Positions 18,555 through 27,910 of a DNA stretch of 64,000 nucleotides are shown piece after piece (within the stretch, counting starts at the first letter, position 1; each line of letters starts with the position of its first letter). The stretch comes from Astrobacterium formosum (GTDB lineage: Bacteria; Pseudomonadota; Alphaproteobacteria; Rhizobiales; Xanthobacteraceae): assembly GCA_030848545.1 (NCBI GenBank), contig JAVDCA010000018.1:91866-155865 (forward strand), in the 5' to 3' direction. The notes under the pieces are model-generated. The model was not told the origin of the DNA. It made no database searches and saw nothing but the letters and a program-made list of their open reading frames with translations. The translations under genes and the position numbers were made by a program.

Positions 18555-19477
18555 AACTGGGATTAACCGGCGCTGCCGCCGCCGTCATCGCGGTCATCGT
18601 CCTGATCGTCGGCTATTCGTCGCTGTTCACGGTCCACCAGACCCGCCAGGCGATCGTGGTGCGCCTCGGCGATCCGGTCCGGGTCGTCACCGAGCCGGGC
18701 CTGAACTTCAAGGTGCCGCTGATCGACAACGTCATCTACATCGACAAGCGCATCCTCGATCTGGAGAACCCGGCCCAGGAGGTGATCGCCTCCGATCAGA
18801 AGCGGCTCGTGGTCGACGCCTTCGCGCGCTATCGCATCCGCGACGCGCTACGCTTCTACCAGGTGATCGGCACGCCGGAGCGCGCCACTTCTCAGTTGTC
18901 GACCTTGCTGAATTCGGCGCTGCGCCGCGTGCTCGGCGAGGCGACGCTCACCCACGTGGTGCGCGACGATCGCTCCCAGCTGATGGCGCGGGTGCGCGAG
19001 CAGCTCGACCGCGAGGCACAGCAGTTCGGCATTTCCGTCGTCGACGTGCGCATCCGCCGCGCCGACCTGCCGGAGCAGAACAGCCAGGCGGTCTACCAGC
19101 GCATGCAGACGGAACGCCAGCGCGAGGCGGCCGAATTCCGCGCCCAGGGCTCGCAGCGCGCACAGGAGATCCGCGCCCGTGCCGACCGCGACGTGACGGT
19201 TCTGGTCGCCGACGCCACCAACCGGGGCGAGCAGCTGCGCGGCGACGGCGATGCCGAGAGGAACCGGATCTTCGCGGAGGCCTTCACCCGTGATGCCGAC
19301 TTCTTCGCCTTCTACCGCTCCATGCAGGCCTATGAGGCCGGCCTGAAGCAGAACGATACCCGCATGCTGCTCAAGCCGGATTCCGATTTCTTCCGCTATT
19401 TCTCGGATCCGATGGGCCGGGGTGGTCGCACCGAGGCGGGCACATCGGCGCCCCCTGCCGCCGCCGCGGCGCGGTAA
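18551..19477 (+). CDS. hflC: FtsH protease modulator HflC
   Basis: 308 residues with an N-terminal membrane helix (AAAVIAVIVLIVGYSSLFTV), an SPFH domain (VHQTRQAIVVRLGDPVRVVTEPGLNFKVPLIDNVIYIDKRIL) and the HflC-specific DVRIRRADLPEQNSQAVYQRMQTERQREAAEFRAQG helix. It is the partner of HflK and is translationally coupled to it. The C-terminal end is Ala/Pro-rich and extends beyond the E. coli protein. A 9-bp stem, gggaccggc/gccggtccc (19498-19532), follows the stop. Confidence 0.96.
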   Translation: MKLGLTGAAAAVIAVIVLIVGYSSLFTVHQTRQAIVVRLGDPVRVVTEPGLNFKVPLIDNVIYIDKRILDLENPAQEVIASDQKRLVVDAFARYRIRDALRFYQVIGTPERATSQLSTLLNSALRRVLGEATLTHVVRDDRSQLMARVREQLDREAQQFGISVVDVRIRRADLPEQNSQAVYQRMQTERQREAAEFRAQGSQRAQEIRARADRDVTVLVADATNRGEQLRGDGDAERNRIFAEAFTRDADFFAFYRSMQAYEAGLKQNDTRMLLKPDSDFFRYFSDPMGRGGRTEAGTSAPPAAAAAR

Positions 19478-19605
19478 GGAAAAGAACGCGCGTGATCGGG
19501 ACCGGCCGGCATGTTTTGGTGGCGCCGGTCCCGGTGCTGAGGTACGCTCCCGGTGCGGGAACGTGCCTGCGCTCCTGGTGTGCGTAGGTCGATCGAGGCG
19601 GGTCC

Positions 19606-19791
19606 ATGAAGGATTTTCTGGTCGCGCTCGGTCTCGTCTTCGTGATCGAAGGATTGGTCTTCGCGGCGTTTCCGGGCCTCGCGCGGCGCGCCGTAACGGC
19701 CATCACCGAAACCCCCGAGCCGGTGTTGCGCACCGTCGGCCTCGGCACTGCTTTCCTGGGTGTCGCCTTCGTGTGGCTGCTGCGCGGCTGA
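19606..19791 (+). CDS. DUF2065 family small membrane protein
   Basis: 61 residues with two hydrophobic helices: MKDFLVALGLVFVIEGLVFAAFP and LRTVGLGTAFLGVAFVWLLRG. This is the YjeT/DUF2065 pattern, a family commonly found beside hflK-hflC. The function is unknown; the conserved location suggests a link to the HflKC-FtsH membrane quality-control complex. It is separated from hflC by a hairpin, and degP follows 185 bases later. Confidence 0.85.
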   Translation: MKDFLVALGLVFVIEGLVFAAFPGLARRAVTAITETPEPVLRTVGLGTAFLGVAFVWLLRG

Positions 19792-19976
19792 AACGACCGG
19801 TGGCAACGCGGAAGCGGGTTCGCCCGCAAAAACGCTCGCTTTGATGCCCCGGGCCGGTCACAAAGCCGCTATTCCGCCCTAATCCATTCCTAACTGCCGG
19901 GACAATCTGCCCGGCTTGCGTCATGATTGCGGCCAATCCAATGTCGATAACCCGTCCCCGAGGAGACCGTCACCCT

Positions 19977-21479
19977 ATGGGCGCCCTGAACGAACTCGTC
20001 CGTCCCCTGCGCGGCCTGGCCATCGCCGCCGGCACGGCGGTCTGCCTCGCGACGCCGCTCCTGCCCACGACCGCCCATGCGCGCGGCCCCGAAGTTGTCG
20101 CCGACGTGGCCGAGAAGGTGATCGACGCCGTCGTCAACATCTCCACTTCGCAGACGGTCGCCAACCGCGGCAGTGCCGTCCCGCAACTGCCGCCCGGTTC
20201 GCCATTCGAGGAATTCTTCGAGGAGTTCTTCAAGAATCGCCGCGGCCAGGGCGACAATCAGGCCCCCGGCCAGCGAAATACCCCACGGCGGGTCAACTCG
20301 CTCGGTTCCGGTTTCATCATCGATCCGTCCGGCATCGTGGTCACCAACAACCACGTCATCTCCGAGGCCGACGAGGTCAATGTCATCCTCAACGACGGGT
20401 CGCGCCTGAAGGCCGAGATCATCGGTCGCGATACCAAGACCGACCTCGCAGTCCTCAAGGTCAAGCCGGAGAAGCCGCTCACCGCGGTGACGTTCGGCGA
20501 CTCCGAGCGGCTGCGCCTGGGCGAGTGGGTGATTGCCATCGGCAATCCCTTCAGCCTCGGTGGCACGGTGACGGCCGGCATCGTGTCGGCGCGCAATCGC
20601 GACATCCAGTCTGGGCCCTACGACAACTACATCCAGACTGACGCCGCCATCAATCGCGGCAATTCCGGCGGTCCGCTGTTCAATCTCGACGGCGAAGTGG
20701 TTGGGGTCAACACGGCGATCATCTCGCCGTCGGGCGGCTCCATCGGCATCGGCTTTGCGGTGCCGTCGAAGACGGCGGTCGCGGTCATCGACCAGCTGCG
20801 CCAGTACGGCGAGACCCGCCGCGGCTGGCTGGGCGTGCGCATCCAGCAGGTCTCCGACGACATCGCCGAGAGCCTCGCCATCAAGCCGGCGCGCGGCGCG
20901 CTCGTTGCCGGCGTCGACGAAAAGGGACCGGCCAAGCCCGCCGGCATCGAGGCCGGCGACGTCATCGTCCGCTTCGACGGCAAGGACATCAAGGAAATGC
21001 GCGACCTGCCGCGCGTCGTTGCCGACACCCCGGTCGGCAAGGACGTCGAAGTCGTGGTTGTCCGCAAGGGCAAGGAAGAGAAGAAGACCGTCAAGCTCGG
21101 CCGTCTCGAAGACGGCGAGAAGCAGGCGGCGCTGACCGACAAGGACAAGAAGGGCAGCGTTCAGGAGGACAAGACCGTCGTCCAGAAGACGCTGGGCCTG
21201 AACCTTGCCAACATGTCCGACGACCTGCGCAAGCGCTACAAGATCAAGGATACGGTCAAGGGCGTGGTCATCACCGGCGTCGACTCCTCGAGCCCGGCGG
21301 CGGAGAAGCGGCTCAACGCCGGCGACGTCATCGTCGAGGTTGCCCAGGAGGCGGTCGCCACCACGGCCGACCTGCAGAAGCGCGTCGACCAGCTCAAGAA
21401 GGACGGCCGCAAGTCGGCCCTGCTGCTGATCGCCAATGCGGAAGGCGAATTGCGCTTTGTGGCGCTGAGCCTGCAGTAG
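19977..21479 (+). CDS. degP: Do family periplasmic serine protease/chaperone (DegP/MucD-like)
   Basis: About 500 residues from the ATG preceded by AGGAGA; earlier in-frame ATGs at 19923 and 19941 lack a ribosome site. A signal peptide (LRGLAIAAGTAVCLATPLL, cut near AHARG) is followed by a trypsin-like domain with the triad His126 (TNNHVI), Asp156 (KTDLAVLK) and Ser230 (GNSGGPLF), then two PDZ domains (from about 260 and 400). The enzyme degrades or refolds misfolded envelope proteins. Its place after hflKC forms a protein quality-control cluster. A clean terminator follows. Confidence 0.95.
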   Translation: MGALNELVRPLRGLAIAAGTAVCLATPLLPTTAHARGPEVVADVAEKVIDAVVNISTSQTVANRGSAVPQLPPGSPFEEFFEEFFKNRRGQGDNQAPGQRNTPRRVNSLGSGFIIDPSGIVVTNNHVISEADEVNVILNDGSRLKAEIIGRDTKTDLAVLKVKPEKPLTAVTFGDSERLRLGEWVIAIGNPFSLGGTVTAGIVSARNRDIQSGPYDNYIQTDAAINRGNSGGPLFNLDGEVVGVNTAIISPSGGSIGIGFAVPSKTAVAVIDQLRQYGETRRGWLGVRIQQVSDDIAESLAIKPARGALVAGVDEKGPAKPAGIEAGDVIVRFDGKDIKEMRDLPRVVADTPVGKDVEVVVVRKGKEEKKTVKLGRLEDGEKQAALTDKDKKGSVQEDKTVVQKTLGLNLANMSDDLRKRYKIKDTVKGVVITGVDSSSPAAEKRLNAGDVIVEVAQEAVATTADLQKRVDQLKKDGRKSALLLIANAEGELRFVALSLQ

Positions 21480-21509
21480 GGCGCGCCGACGCGTCGCTGC
21501 GGTAACGAT

Positions 21510-21541
21510 GAAATGCCCGGCTTCACGCCGGGCATTTCTTT
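21510..21541 (+). terminator. intrinsic terminator of degP
   Basis: gaaatgcccggc (21510-21521) and gccgggcatttc (21527-21538) form a perfect 12-bp stem around a 5-base loop, followed by TTT. It lies 30 bases past the degP stop. The opposing gene ends shortly after it, so it may serve both strands. Confidence 0.88.
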
Positions 21542-21589
21542 AGTGGCGTCAACAATTCGTATCCATCAGGCCATTGCTCAAAGCGCGGT

Positions 21590-21997
21590 TCAGCGATCTG
21601 CAAATTCTCGTCTGGAAAGAACGAGAACGAGGAGCCCCGCACATCCGGTCAGCAAGAGTTGGACGGGCGGAGACATGCCGAATGAAATCGTGCCGTAGAG
21701 GCCCAAGAGCGTGGTGGACACGGCACACAGGACGGCGATCCGCCAAGCGAAGTTCATGTTCGCTTTCAAGCTCTTGTAACAGAGAATGTCGACCAGTCCC
21801 ATGAAGACGATGAAGCCGCCGACGCCACTGAACCAGATCAGGTAGTCGCGTCGAAACGCGTCGCTTCCCTGTCCCGCGATCCTGCTGGCCTGAAACGTGA
21901 ATGTTCCTAAGATATGCAGGATCCCGAGAAGTGTGTTCAGAATGCCCTTTATCAGGATTGCCTGGCCGACGAATTGAGTGCTGAGCACTCTGCTCAT
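21590..21997 (-). CDS. hypothetical four-helix membrane protein
   Basis: 135 residues with four predicted membrane helices: AILIKGILNTLLGILHILGTF, YLIWFSGVGGFIVFMGLVDILCY, FAWRIAVLCAVSTTLLGLYG and VQLLLTGCAGLLVLVLS. GGAGG lies seven bases before the chosen ATG (MSRVLSTQF); a longer frame upstream has no such support. The family is not recognised. Base composition is lower in GC than the flanking genes, which may mean later acquisition. It points toward degP and shares the terminator region with it. Confidence 0.7.
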   Translation of the reverse strand: MSRVLSTQFVGQAILIKGILNTLLGILHILGTFTFQASRIAGQGSDAFRRDYLIWFSGVGGFIVFMGLVDILCYKSLKANMNFAWRIAVLCAVSTTLLGLYGTISFGMSPPVQLLLTGCAGLLVLVLSRREFADR

Positions 21998-22106
21998 CTC
22001 TACGCCTCCCATGAGACGCGGCCGATCGGCATTCGATCGGGCCGCGAGGCCGGCCCTCGGCTCCTTCCCGGCGAGGGGAGCGAGCCGAGGGGCGGCCATT
22101 TTAAAA

Positions 22107-23339
22107 TCAATCCAGCACGTGGCTGACCATGCCGTCGGCGAGCTTGGGCTCGAACCAGGTCGACTTGGGCGGCATGATCGCGCCGGCGTCGGCGACCGCC
22201 ATCAGGTCGTCCATCTGGGTCGGGTAGAGCGCAAAGGCCGCCGCCATCTCGCCCGAGTCGACCCGGCGCGCCAGTTCGGCCAAGCCCCGGCCGCCGCCGA
22301 CGAAGTCGATGCGTTTGTCCTTGCGCTGGTCGGTGATGCCGAAAATGGGCTCGATCACGTTCCTGGTCAAAAGCGTGATGGGCAGGCGGCCGATCGGATC
22401 ATCGGCCGGCACGAGGTCGTGCCGCAGCACGAGCCGGTACCAGCGGCCGGCGACGTAAAGGCCGAACTCGTTGGCGGCCGCAGGACGTACCTCGCCCTTG
22501 GCTCCGTTGACGTCGAACTTGTCGCCCAGTTCGCGCAGAAGGCCCTCGGCGGTGCGGCCGTTCAAGTCCTTGAGGACGCGGTTGTAATCCAGGATGGTCA
22601 TCTCGTGATGGGGAAAGATGACCGCCAGGAAACGCCGATGCGAGCCTTCGCCATCGCGCGTCTCGGCGCGCGCTTTGGCGATGCGCGAGGCCGCTGCCGA
22701 GCGATGATGGCCGTCGGCGATGTAGATCGCCGGCAGGGCGTCGAAGGCGCCGGTCAGCGCCGTGATGCTGGCTTCGTCGCGCACCACCCAGCACTGGTGA
22801 CGCACGCCGTCGTCGGCGGTGACGTCGACGTCCGCCGTGCCGGACGCCGCCTTGGCCAGGAGGGCATCGATCGCGGGCGCGTCCCCATAGGCGATCATCA
22901 CCGGCCCGGTCTGGGCGTTGACGGCTTCGATCTGCCGGACCCGGTCGTCCTCCTTCACGGGCGCGGTCAGTTCGTGCTTGCGGATGCGGTTCGTATCGTA
23001 GTCGGCGACGGAGGCCGCGGCGGCAAGCCCGGTCTGGACGCGGTCGCGCCAATGCAGGCGATAGACATAGTAGCAGGGCGTCTCGTCGCGGATCATGACG
23101 CCGGCCTCGACCATGCGGGCGAGGTTTTCGGCCGCCTTGGCGTAGACGGCGTCCGCATAGGGATCGATGCCGGGGTCGAGGTCGATCTCCGGCTTGGAGA
23201 CGTGCAGGAAGCTCCACGGCCTGCCGGCGGCGCGCGCGCGCGCCTCGGCGCTGGAGAGAACATCGTAGGGCGGCGCCAGAACCTCAGCGGCGCGGCCGGG
23301 CGCCGGCCGCAGGGCGCGAAATGGCTCGATCAGATGCAC
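22107..23339 (-). CDS. DUF1015 family protein
   Basis: 410 residues beginning with GTG after GGAGAA. The hallmark motifs of DUF1015 are present: LIEPFRALRPAPGRAAEVLAPPYDV, SFLHVSKPEIDL, YYVYRLHWRD, IYIADGHHRSAAA and FPHHEMTILDYNRV. The GHHR motif recalls ParB/Srx-type nucleotide-binding proteins, and members have been discussed as related to kinases acting on small molecules, but no activity is established. It stands alone, divergent from the molybdoenzyme gene. Confidence 0.88.
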   Translation of the reverse strand: MHLIEPFRALRPAPGRAAEVLAPPYDVLSSAEARARAAGRPWSFLHVSKPEIDLDPGIDPYADAVYAKAAENLARMVEAGVMIRDETPCYYVYRLHWRDRVQTGLAAAASVADYDTNRIRKHELTAPVKEDDRVRQIEAVNAQTGPVMIAYGDAPAIDALLAKAASGTADVDVTADDGVRHQCWVVRDEASITALTGAFDALPAIYIADGHHRSAAASRIAKARAETRDGEGSHRRFLAVIFPHHEMTILDYNRVLKDLNGRTAEGLLRELGDKFDVNGAKGEVRPAAANEFGLYVAGRWYRLVLRHDLVPADDPIGRLPITLLTRNVIEPIFGITDQRKDKRIDFVGGGRGLAELARRVDSGEMAAAFALYPTQMDDLMAVADAGAIMPPKSTWFEPKLADGMVSHVLD

Positions 23340-23540
23340 GTGAATTCTCCGAAAAGCGCGTGTCCGGGTGGTCGGCCGCAGGTGTAGTCCGCGGCGGCGG
23401 CCGGTTCAATGGCGCCCGGAACCGGCCATTGGACCTAAGGCGCAATCGTCATGACGGGCGCTTTTGGCTATCTTCCCACATCGTGCTACCCCATGGTGCG
23501 GCCGTGCCGGCGGCCTGGGCGAACGAACGAAAGACCCCCG

Positions 23541-24161
23541 ATGAACGAACCCCCGATCTCGCGCGGCTTCCGGGCCCGCCAGCGGCCGCCGGGAACGCGC
23601 GATCGCGTCCCTCCCGGCCAGCACCTCGTCTCCGACTTCCCGGTCCTGTCCGCCGGTCCAACCCCGGAGGCGGACCTCGCCAGCTGGCGTTTCGGCCTCG
23701 ACGACGGCGCGAGCCCGTTCGCCGAGTGGACATGGGCCGAGTTCAACGCCTTGCCGCAGACGGAGATCACCGTCGACATCCATTGCGTGACCACCTGGTC
23801 GAAGCTCGACACCCGCTGGCGCGGCGTGACCATCGACGACCTCCTCGCCGCCGCCGGTCTCTCCGAGGCTCCCGACGCTTTCGTGATGGCCCATTGCGAA
23901 GGCGGCTACACCACCAATATGCCGGTGGCCGACCTCGTCGATGGCAAAGCCATGGTGGCGACCCATTTCGACGACGAGCCGCTCGACCCCGAGCATGGCG
24001 GGCCGGCGCGGCTCCTCGTGCCGCATCTCTATTTCTGGAAGAGCGCCAAATGGATTCGCCGTCTGCAGTTCATTCCCGAGGACCAGCCCGGTTTCTGGGA
24101 GGAGAACGGTTACCACATGTACGGCGATCCGTGGCGGGAACAGCGCTATGACGGCGATTGA
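23541..24161 (+). CDS. cytosolic sulfite oxidase-like molybdopterin oxidoreductase
   Basis: 206 residues forming a single oxidoreductase molybdopterin-binding domain. The expected molybdenum-ligating cysteine is in DIHCVTTWSKLD. FVMAHCEGGYTTNMPVADL and LVPHLYFWKSAKWIRRLQFI match the SUOX/MsrP fold. There is no Sec or Tat signal, so it should stay in the cytoplasm, unlike MsrP. It overlaps the following flavin reductase gene by 14 bases, suggesting the two form a functional pair in which the reductase supplies electrons. The substrate is unknown; an S- or N-oxide is possible. Confidence 0.88.
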   Translation: MNEPPISRGFRARQRPPGTRDRVPPGQHLVSDFPVLSAGPTPEADLASWRFGLDDGASPFAEWTWAEFNALPQTEITVDIHCVTTWSKLDTRWRGVTIDDLLAAAGLSEAPDAFVMAHCEGGYTTNMPVADLVDGKAMVATHFDDEPLDPEHGGPARLLVPHLYFWKSAKWIRRLQFIPEDQPGFWEENGYHMYGDPWREQRYDGD

Positions 24162-24903
24162 GGTCGCGGCGCCGCGGCTCGCCTGGCGTATCGCCGAAGT
24201 GCGTGAAATCATCGACGAGACGCCGCGCGTGCGCACGCTCGTGCTCGACGTGCCCGGCTGGCCGGGCCACCGGCCGGGCCAGCACATCGACGTGCGCCTG
24301 ACCGGCGAAGACGGCTATGCGGCCCAGCGCAGCTATTCCATCGCGTCGGCCCCGGAGGCGCCGATGGTCGCCATCACGGTCGAGCGCATCGCCACCGGCG
24401 AGGTGTCGCCTTATCTGGCGAGCGAGGTTGTGCCCGGCGACCGTTTCGAGCTGCGCGGGCCGATCGGGGGCTACTTCGTCTGGTCGGTGGCGAGCGGCGG
24501 GCCCTTGATGCTCGTCGCTGGCGGCTCCGGCATCGCGCCCCTGATGGCCATGCTGCGCCACCGCGCCGCCGTCGGCGCCAGCATGCCGGCGCGGCTCATC
24601 TATTCGTCGCGCAGCCACGAGGACATCATCTATCGCGACGAGCTCGCCCGCCTTGCGGCCGCCGGCGACGGCCTCGACGTGGTGCATGTCCTCACCCGCG
24701 CCCGGCCGGCGGACTGGACCGGCGAGAGCCGGCGCATCGACGCCGAGATGCTGGCGCGCCTTTCCTTTCCGCCGTCCCAGCGGCCGTTCGTCTACATCTG
24801 CGGCCCCACGAGCCTGGTCGAATCCGCCGCCCGCACCCTGGTGACGCTCGGCCACGACCGCCGGTTGATCCGCACCGAGCGCTTCGGGCCGACCGGGCCG
24901 TAG
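24148..24903 (+). CDS. FAD/NAD(P)-binding ferredoxin reductase-like protein
   Basis: 251 residues. The FAD domain has RSYSIASAPE (the RxYS flavin motif) and the NAD domain has LVAGGSGIAPLMAMLRH and YICGPTSLVESAARTL. There is no [2Fe-2S] domain, so it is a bare flavin reductase of the FNR superfamily. The ATG lies inside the end of the molybdoenzyme gene (14-base overlap), strongly implying translation as a unit and electron flow from NAD(P)H to the molybdenum centre. A same-frame ORF extending upstream is a shadow of the molybdoenzyme gene. Confidence 0.9.
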   Translation: MTAIEVAAPRLAWRIAEVREIIDETPRVRTLVLDVPGWPGHRPGQHIDVRLTGEDGYAAQRSYSIASAPEAPMVAITVERIATGEVSPYLASEVVPGDRFELRGPIGGYFVWSVASGGPLMLVAGGSGIAPLMAMLRHRAAVGASMPARLIYSSRSHEDIIYRDELARLAAAGDGLDVVHVLTRARPADWTGESRRIDAEMLARLSFPPSQRPFVYICGPTSLVESAARTLVTLGHDRRLIRTERFGPTGP

Positions 24904-24947
24904 CGGCCGGATCGTCGAGGGGATTGCGGGGCATCGTGCCTCGGGGC

Positions 24948-25044
24948 GCAACGCAGCATGAGCTTTTGCGAATGATGCGTTGCAGAACCGGGGCCTCGGG
25001 CCGGCAGTTGTGGGGGCGGGAACAGAGCGAGGCCCCGGTTCTGC
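24948..25044. repeat. two adjacent hairpins between the reductase gene and miaA
   Basis: An 8-bp stem, gcaacgca/tgcgttgc (24948-24955 with 24976-24983), is followed by a perfect 17-bp inverted repeat: gcagaaccggggcctcg (24982-24998) with cgaggccccggttctgc (25028-25044), enclosing 29 bases. They abut and cannot both form fully. No T tract follows, so an intergenic repeat or processing signal is more likely than a simple terminator. Confidence 0.7.
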
Positions 25045-25116
25045 CACTGAACTCCGACATTGGATCGTCGCATCCCGAAGTTGCCTTGGATGGTCGCAGT
25101 GCTCTACGTCACTGCC

Positions 25117-26040
25117 ATGGGCCAGCCCGCCGCCATCCTGATTGCCGGACCGACCGCCAGTGGCAAGTCGGGGCTGGCGCTTCAACTCGCCGAGCGCCTC
25201 GGCGGCACTGTCATCAATGCCGATTCCATGCAGGTCTACGGCGACCTGCGCGTCATCACGGCCCGGCCGACGCGCGAGGAAGAGGCGCGGGTGCCGCACC
25301 TCCTCTACGGCCATGTGGACGGGGCCGAGAACTACTCGGTCGGGCGCTGGCTCGCCGATGCGCGCGCCGCGTTGGATGACGCCGCTGCCCGCCGGTTGGT
25401 GCCGATCTTCGCGGGCGGCACCGGGCTCTACTTCAAGACTCTGACCTCAGGCCTCGCCGCCGTGCCGCCGGTCGATGCCGATATCCGGGTGGACGTGCGC
25501 GCGCGCCTCGACGCCCATGGGCCGGCCGTTCTCCATGCCGAGCTCGCCCGCCATGACCCGGCGGCGGCGGAACGGCTTTCGCCCAATGACCGCGTCCGCA
25601 TCGCCCGTGCCCTGGAGGTGGTGCTCTCGACCGGCCGGCCGCTCGTGGACTGGCACCAGCAAGGCCTGCCGCCGCTCCTCGATTCCGCCCGGGTGGTGCG
25701 CGTCTTTCTCGCGCCCGACCGCGCCGAGCTCTACCGGCGCATCGATGGGCGTTTCTCCGTCATGCTGGAGGCCGGAGCCCTCGACGAGGTTCGGGCCTTC
25801 GCGGCGCGCAAGCTCGATCCGCTACTGCCCGCCATGAAGGCGCATGGCGTGCCGTGGCTGATCCGGCATCTCGCCGGCGAACTATCGCTCGACGAAGCCG
25901 CCGACAAGGCCCGCGCCGACACACGGCACTACGCCAAGCGCCAGTTCACCTGGTTTCGCCACCAGCTCGCTGACTGGCCGCAGCTCGAACCGGACGCGGC
26001 GCTGGAGAACGTGCTGAGCGCGTGGTCTTCGTCGCCGTGA
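25117..26040 (+). CDS. miaA: tRNA dimethylallyltransferase
   Basis: 307 residues from ATG 25117; in-frame starts at 25060 and 25090 are possible, and none has a clear ribosome site. MiaA adds an isopentenyl group to N6 of A37 in tRNAs reading UNN codons. The P-loop [38 protein letters not shown], the GGTGLYF motif and the C-terminal [14 protein letters not shown] are all present. Its last 95 bases overlap, tail to tail, the 3' end of the msrQ frame on the other strand. Confidence 0.95.
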   Translation: MGQPAAILIAGPTASGKSGLALQLAERLGGTVINADSMQVYGDLRVITARPTREEEARVPHLLYGHVDGAENYSVGRWLADARAALDDAAARRLVPIFAGGTGLYFKTLTSGLAAVPPVDADIRVDVRARLDAHGPAVLHAELARHDPAAAERLSPNDRVRIARALEVVLSTGRPLVDWHQQGLPPLLDSARVVRVFLAPDRAELYRRIDGRFSVMLEAGALDEVRAFAARKLDPLLPAMKAHGVPWLIRHLAGELSLDEAADKARADTRHYAKRQFTWFRHQLADWPQLEPDAALENVLSAWSSSP

Positions 26041-26845
26041 CGGCGCGGATCGCGGCCGCCACGACGATCACAACTCCGACCGCCAGCACCCACAGGGCCG
26101 GCCGCAGCCCGAAGGCGACGTCGAGATTGGCGGCGAGGACGCGGCGCGCGTCGATGCCCGTGGTCAGGCCATACCAGGCCGCTTCGCCGAGCGCGGTCGC
26201 GACGGCCGAAAGAATCGCGAGCGCCGCGAGCCGCCACGGGCCCATGTCGCCGATGAAGCGATGGCCGAGCCGGTAAGTCAGAAGCCAGAACAAAAAGCCC
26301 GCCATCATGATGGACTGGGTGACGTCGAGCTTGGTCTGCATGAGGAAATGGGCGATCGCCATGACGGCGAGGACGTAGACGATGCGGTGCAGCGCCTGCC
26401 ATCGCGCTCCGCCCAGCCGCTTCACCATGGCGTCGGTGGAGGTGGCGGCGAGCGCCGCGAGGCCGAGAAGCGCCACGATGCCGATGGTGAGATAGATTCG
26501 CAGCACGATTTCGCTCGCCACCTTGGCGAGGTCGAATTTCTCCTGCACCACGTAGAGCGAAAGGTGCAGCATCACGTAGGCGAAGGCAGCGACCCCGATG
26601 GTACGCCGGGCGAGGATCAGCGACGGCAGTGCGAAGATGCGCCGCGCCGGCGTGATGGCGAGGGAAATGAGCAGCAGCCGCACCGTCCAGTCGCCGGCGA
26701 AGTGCAGCGCCTCGTCGATCGGCCGCCCGCCCAGGTCCCCGGTCGCGGTCCGGTAGGCGAGCCACAGGGCCGGCGCAACCGCGAGTGCGAAAGCGGCGAC
26801 TTTGATCGGCGACCAGCGGCCGGAGCGTTCACGCAGGAAGGGCAT
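25946..26845 (-). CDS. msrQ: MsrQ-like heme-binding membrane subunit
   Basis: 299 residues from [11 protein letters not shown]; an ATG eight codons upstream (26869) is an alternative. About six helices form a ferric-reductase-like core with paired His positions ([37 protein letters not shown]). MsrQ passes electrons from the quinone pool to the periplasmic molybdoenzyme MsrP, which repairs oxidised methionine. No msrP is adjacent; the molybdoenzyme 1.8 kb away lacks an export signal. The last 30 residues are basic and overlap the miaA end by 95 bases, so this tail may be a late extension. Confidence 0.85.
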   Translation of the reverse strand: MPFLRERSGRWSPIKVAAFALAVAPALWLAYRTATGDLGGRPIDEALHFAGDWTVRLLLISLAITPARRIFALPSLILARRTIGVAAFAYVMLHLSLYVVQEKFDLAKVASEIVLRIYLTIGIVALLGLAALAATSTDAMVKRLGGARWQALHRIVYVLAVMAIAHFLMQTKLDVTQSIMMAGFLFWLLTYRLGHRFIGDMGPWRLAALAILSAVATALGEAAWYGLTTGIDARRVLAANLDVAFGLRPALWVLAVGVVIVVAAAIRAVTATKTTRSARSPAPRPVRAAASQRAGGETR

Positions 26846-26949
26846 GGGGTATCGGTCCAGTGACGCCATCGAGGTAGATGAACGCACGCCCCACCGCGAG
26901 CATTTTTCGTTCCGGCGGCGTTCAACTGTGATCACGATCCCCGGAGCGC

Positions 26950-27062
26950 GTGCATCCCTCCCTTGAAAGGGGAGGGTGGCGCCGAAGGCGCCGGGTGGGG
27001 TCGGAGGAGGGCACGGTAGGCCCCCACCCCAGCCCTCCCCCGCAAGCGGGGGAGGGAGCAGA
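26950..27062. repeat. R2-type palindromic repeat pair
   Basis: The stretch contains ccctcccttgaaaggggaggg (near 26956), a ggcgcc-centred palindrome, and then ccctcccccgc-aa-gcgggggaggg (27033-27056). The second half repeats the palindrome found at 10581-10610. The two halves face each other with ccgggtggggtc and ccccaccccag arms, a typical paired REP arrangement. It fills the gap between msrQ and the RMD1-family gene. Confidence 0.85.
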
Positions 27063-27091
27063 CGGAACGTGCGGCCGCCTTAGCCGCAGCT

Positions 27092-27910
27092 TCACTTCAC
27101 CACCCGGAAGAACAAGTCGTAGACCGAGAACACCACCTCGATGACGATCAGCAGGACGATCGTCGCCTCCAGGCGTACGCTGCGTTCGGTGTCGGTGATG
27201 TCGATCAGGGCCTGGGCGGTGTCGCTGATGACCTCGAGCTTGCGCGAGATCGCGTCGGCGCGCTCCTTGAGTTCGTATTCATCGGCGAGGCGGGTGTAGA
27301 GGCGCTCCAGATGCGGATGGTCCCACAGGACGTCGGGCTTGTCCTCCACCTCGACGCGGCCGGTCATGCGGTGATGCACCAAAAGCGCTTGCCCGATGGT
27401 GCGCAGCATGTGCCGGCGACCGGCGGGCGACTTGCCGGTGCGGGCGAGTCCGGCGGCGAACGGCTCGATCACTTCGAACACGCGCGCGATCTCGCGCTCG
27501 TCACGCGCCAGCGTCACGTTCTTGGCGAGCGCGTCGGCGATCACCAGGAGGCGCTGGGGCGACAGGTCGCGCACGCTGATGGGCCCCCCGGGGGCGATCT
27601 GGTCCTCCTTGGTGCCGTTGATCTCGATGGTGGTCGCCTCGTCGACCGGCGCCAGCGGCCCGATGACTCGGGCCTTGAGGCTGCGCACCACCTCGTCCTC
27701 CTGCAGGGGCGAAAGGCCGATGAGGACGGCGACGCCGTAGCGGAACAGGGTCGCGGCGCCGTCGCCGACCCGGAAGGTGAGGGGGAGGGTGGCGATGACG
27801 TCGCTGCGCTCGAGCCCGGCGGTGTCGATGCGCTCGCCCAGGAGGAGCGCGCGCGCCGACACGCGGGCGGTTGCCGTGTCGGCAGAATTAGTGGTTTGGA
27901 CGGCGGTCAC
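27092..27910 (-). CDS. RMD1/DUF155 family protein
   Basis: 272 residues from a GTG start. The C-terminal half carries the family signature: DVLWDHPHLERLYTRLADEYELKERADAISRKLEVISDTAQALIDI, followed by one membrane helix (ATIVLLIVIEVVFSVYDLFF) and a short tail. Relatives include yeast RMD1 and mitochondrial RMND1, the latter linked to mitochondrial translation. The bacterial role is unknown. The N-terminal 200 residues should face the cytoplasm. It is monocistronic as far as can be seen. Confidence 0.88.
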   Translation of the reverse strand: MTAVQTTNSADTATARVSARALLLGERIDTAGLERSDVIATLPLTFRVGDGAATLFRYGVAVLIGLSPLQEDEVVRSLKARVIGPLAPVDEATTIEINGTKEDQIAPGGPISVRDLSPQRLLVIADALAKNVTLARDEREIARVFEVIEPFAAGLARTGKSPAGRRHMLRTIGQALLVHHRMTGRVEVEDKPDVLWDHPHLERLYTRLADEYELKERADAISRKLEVISDTAQALIDITDTERSVRLEATIVLLIVIEVVFSVYDLFFRVVK

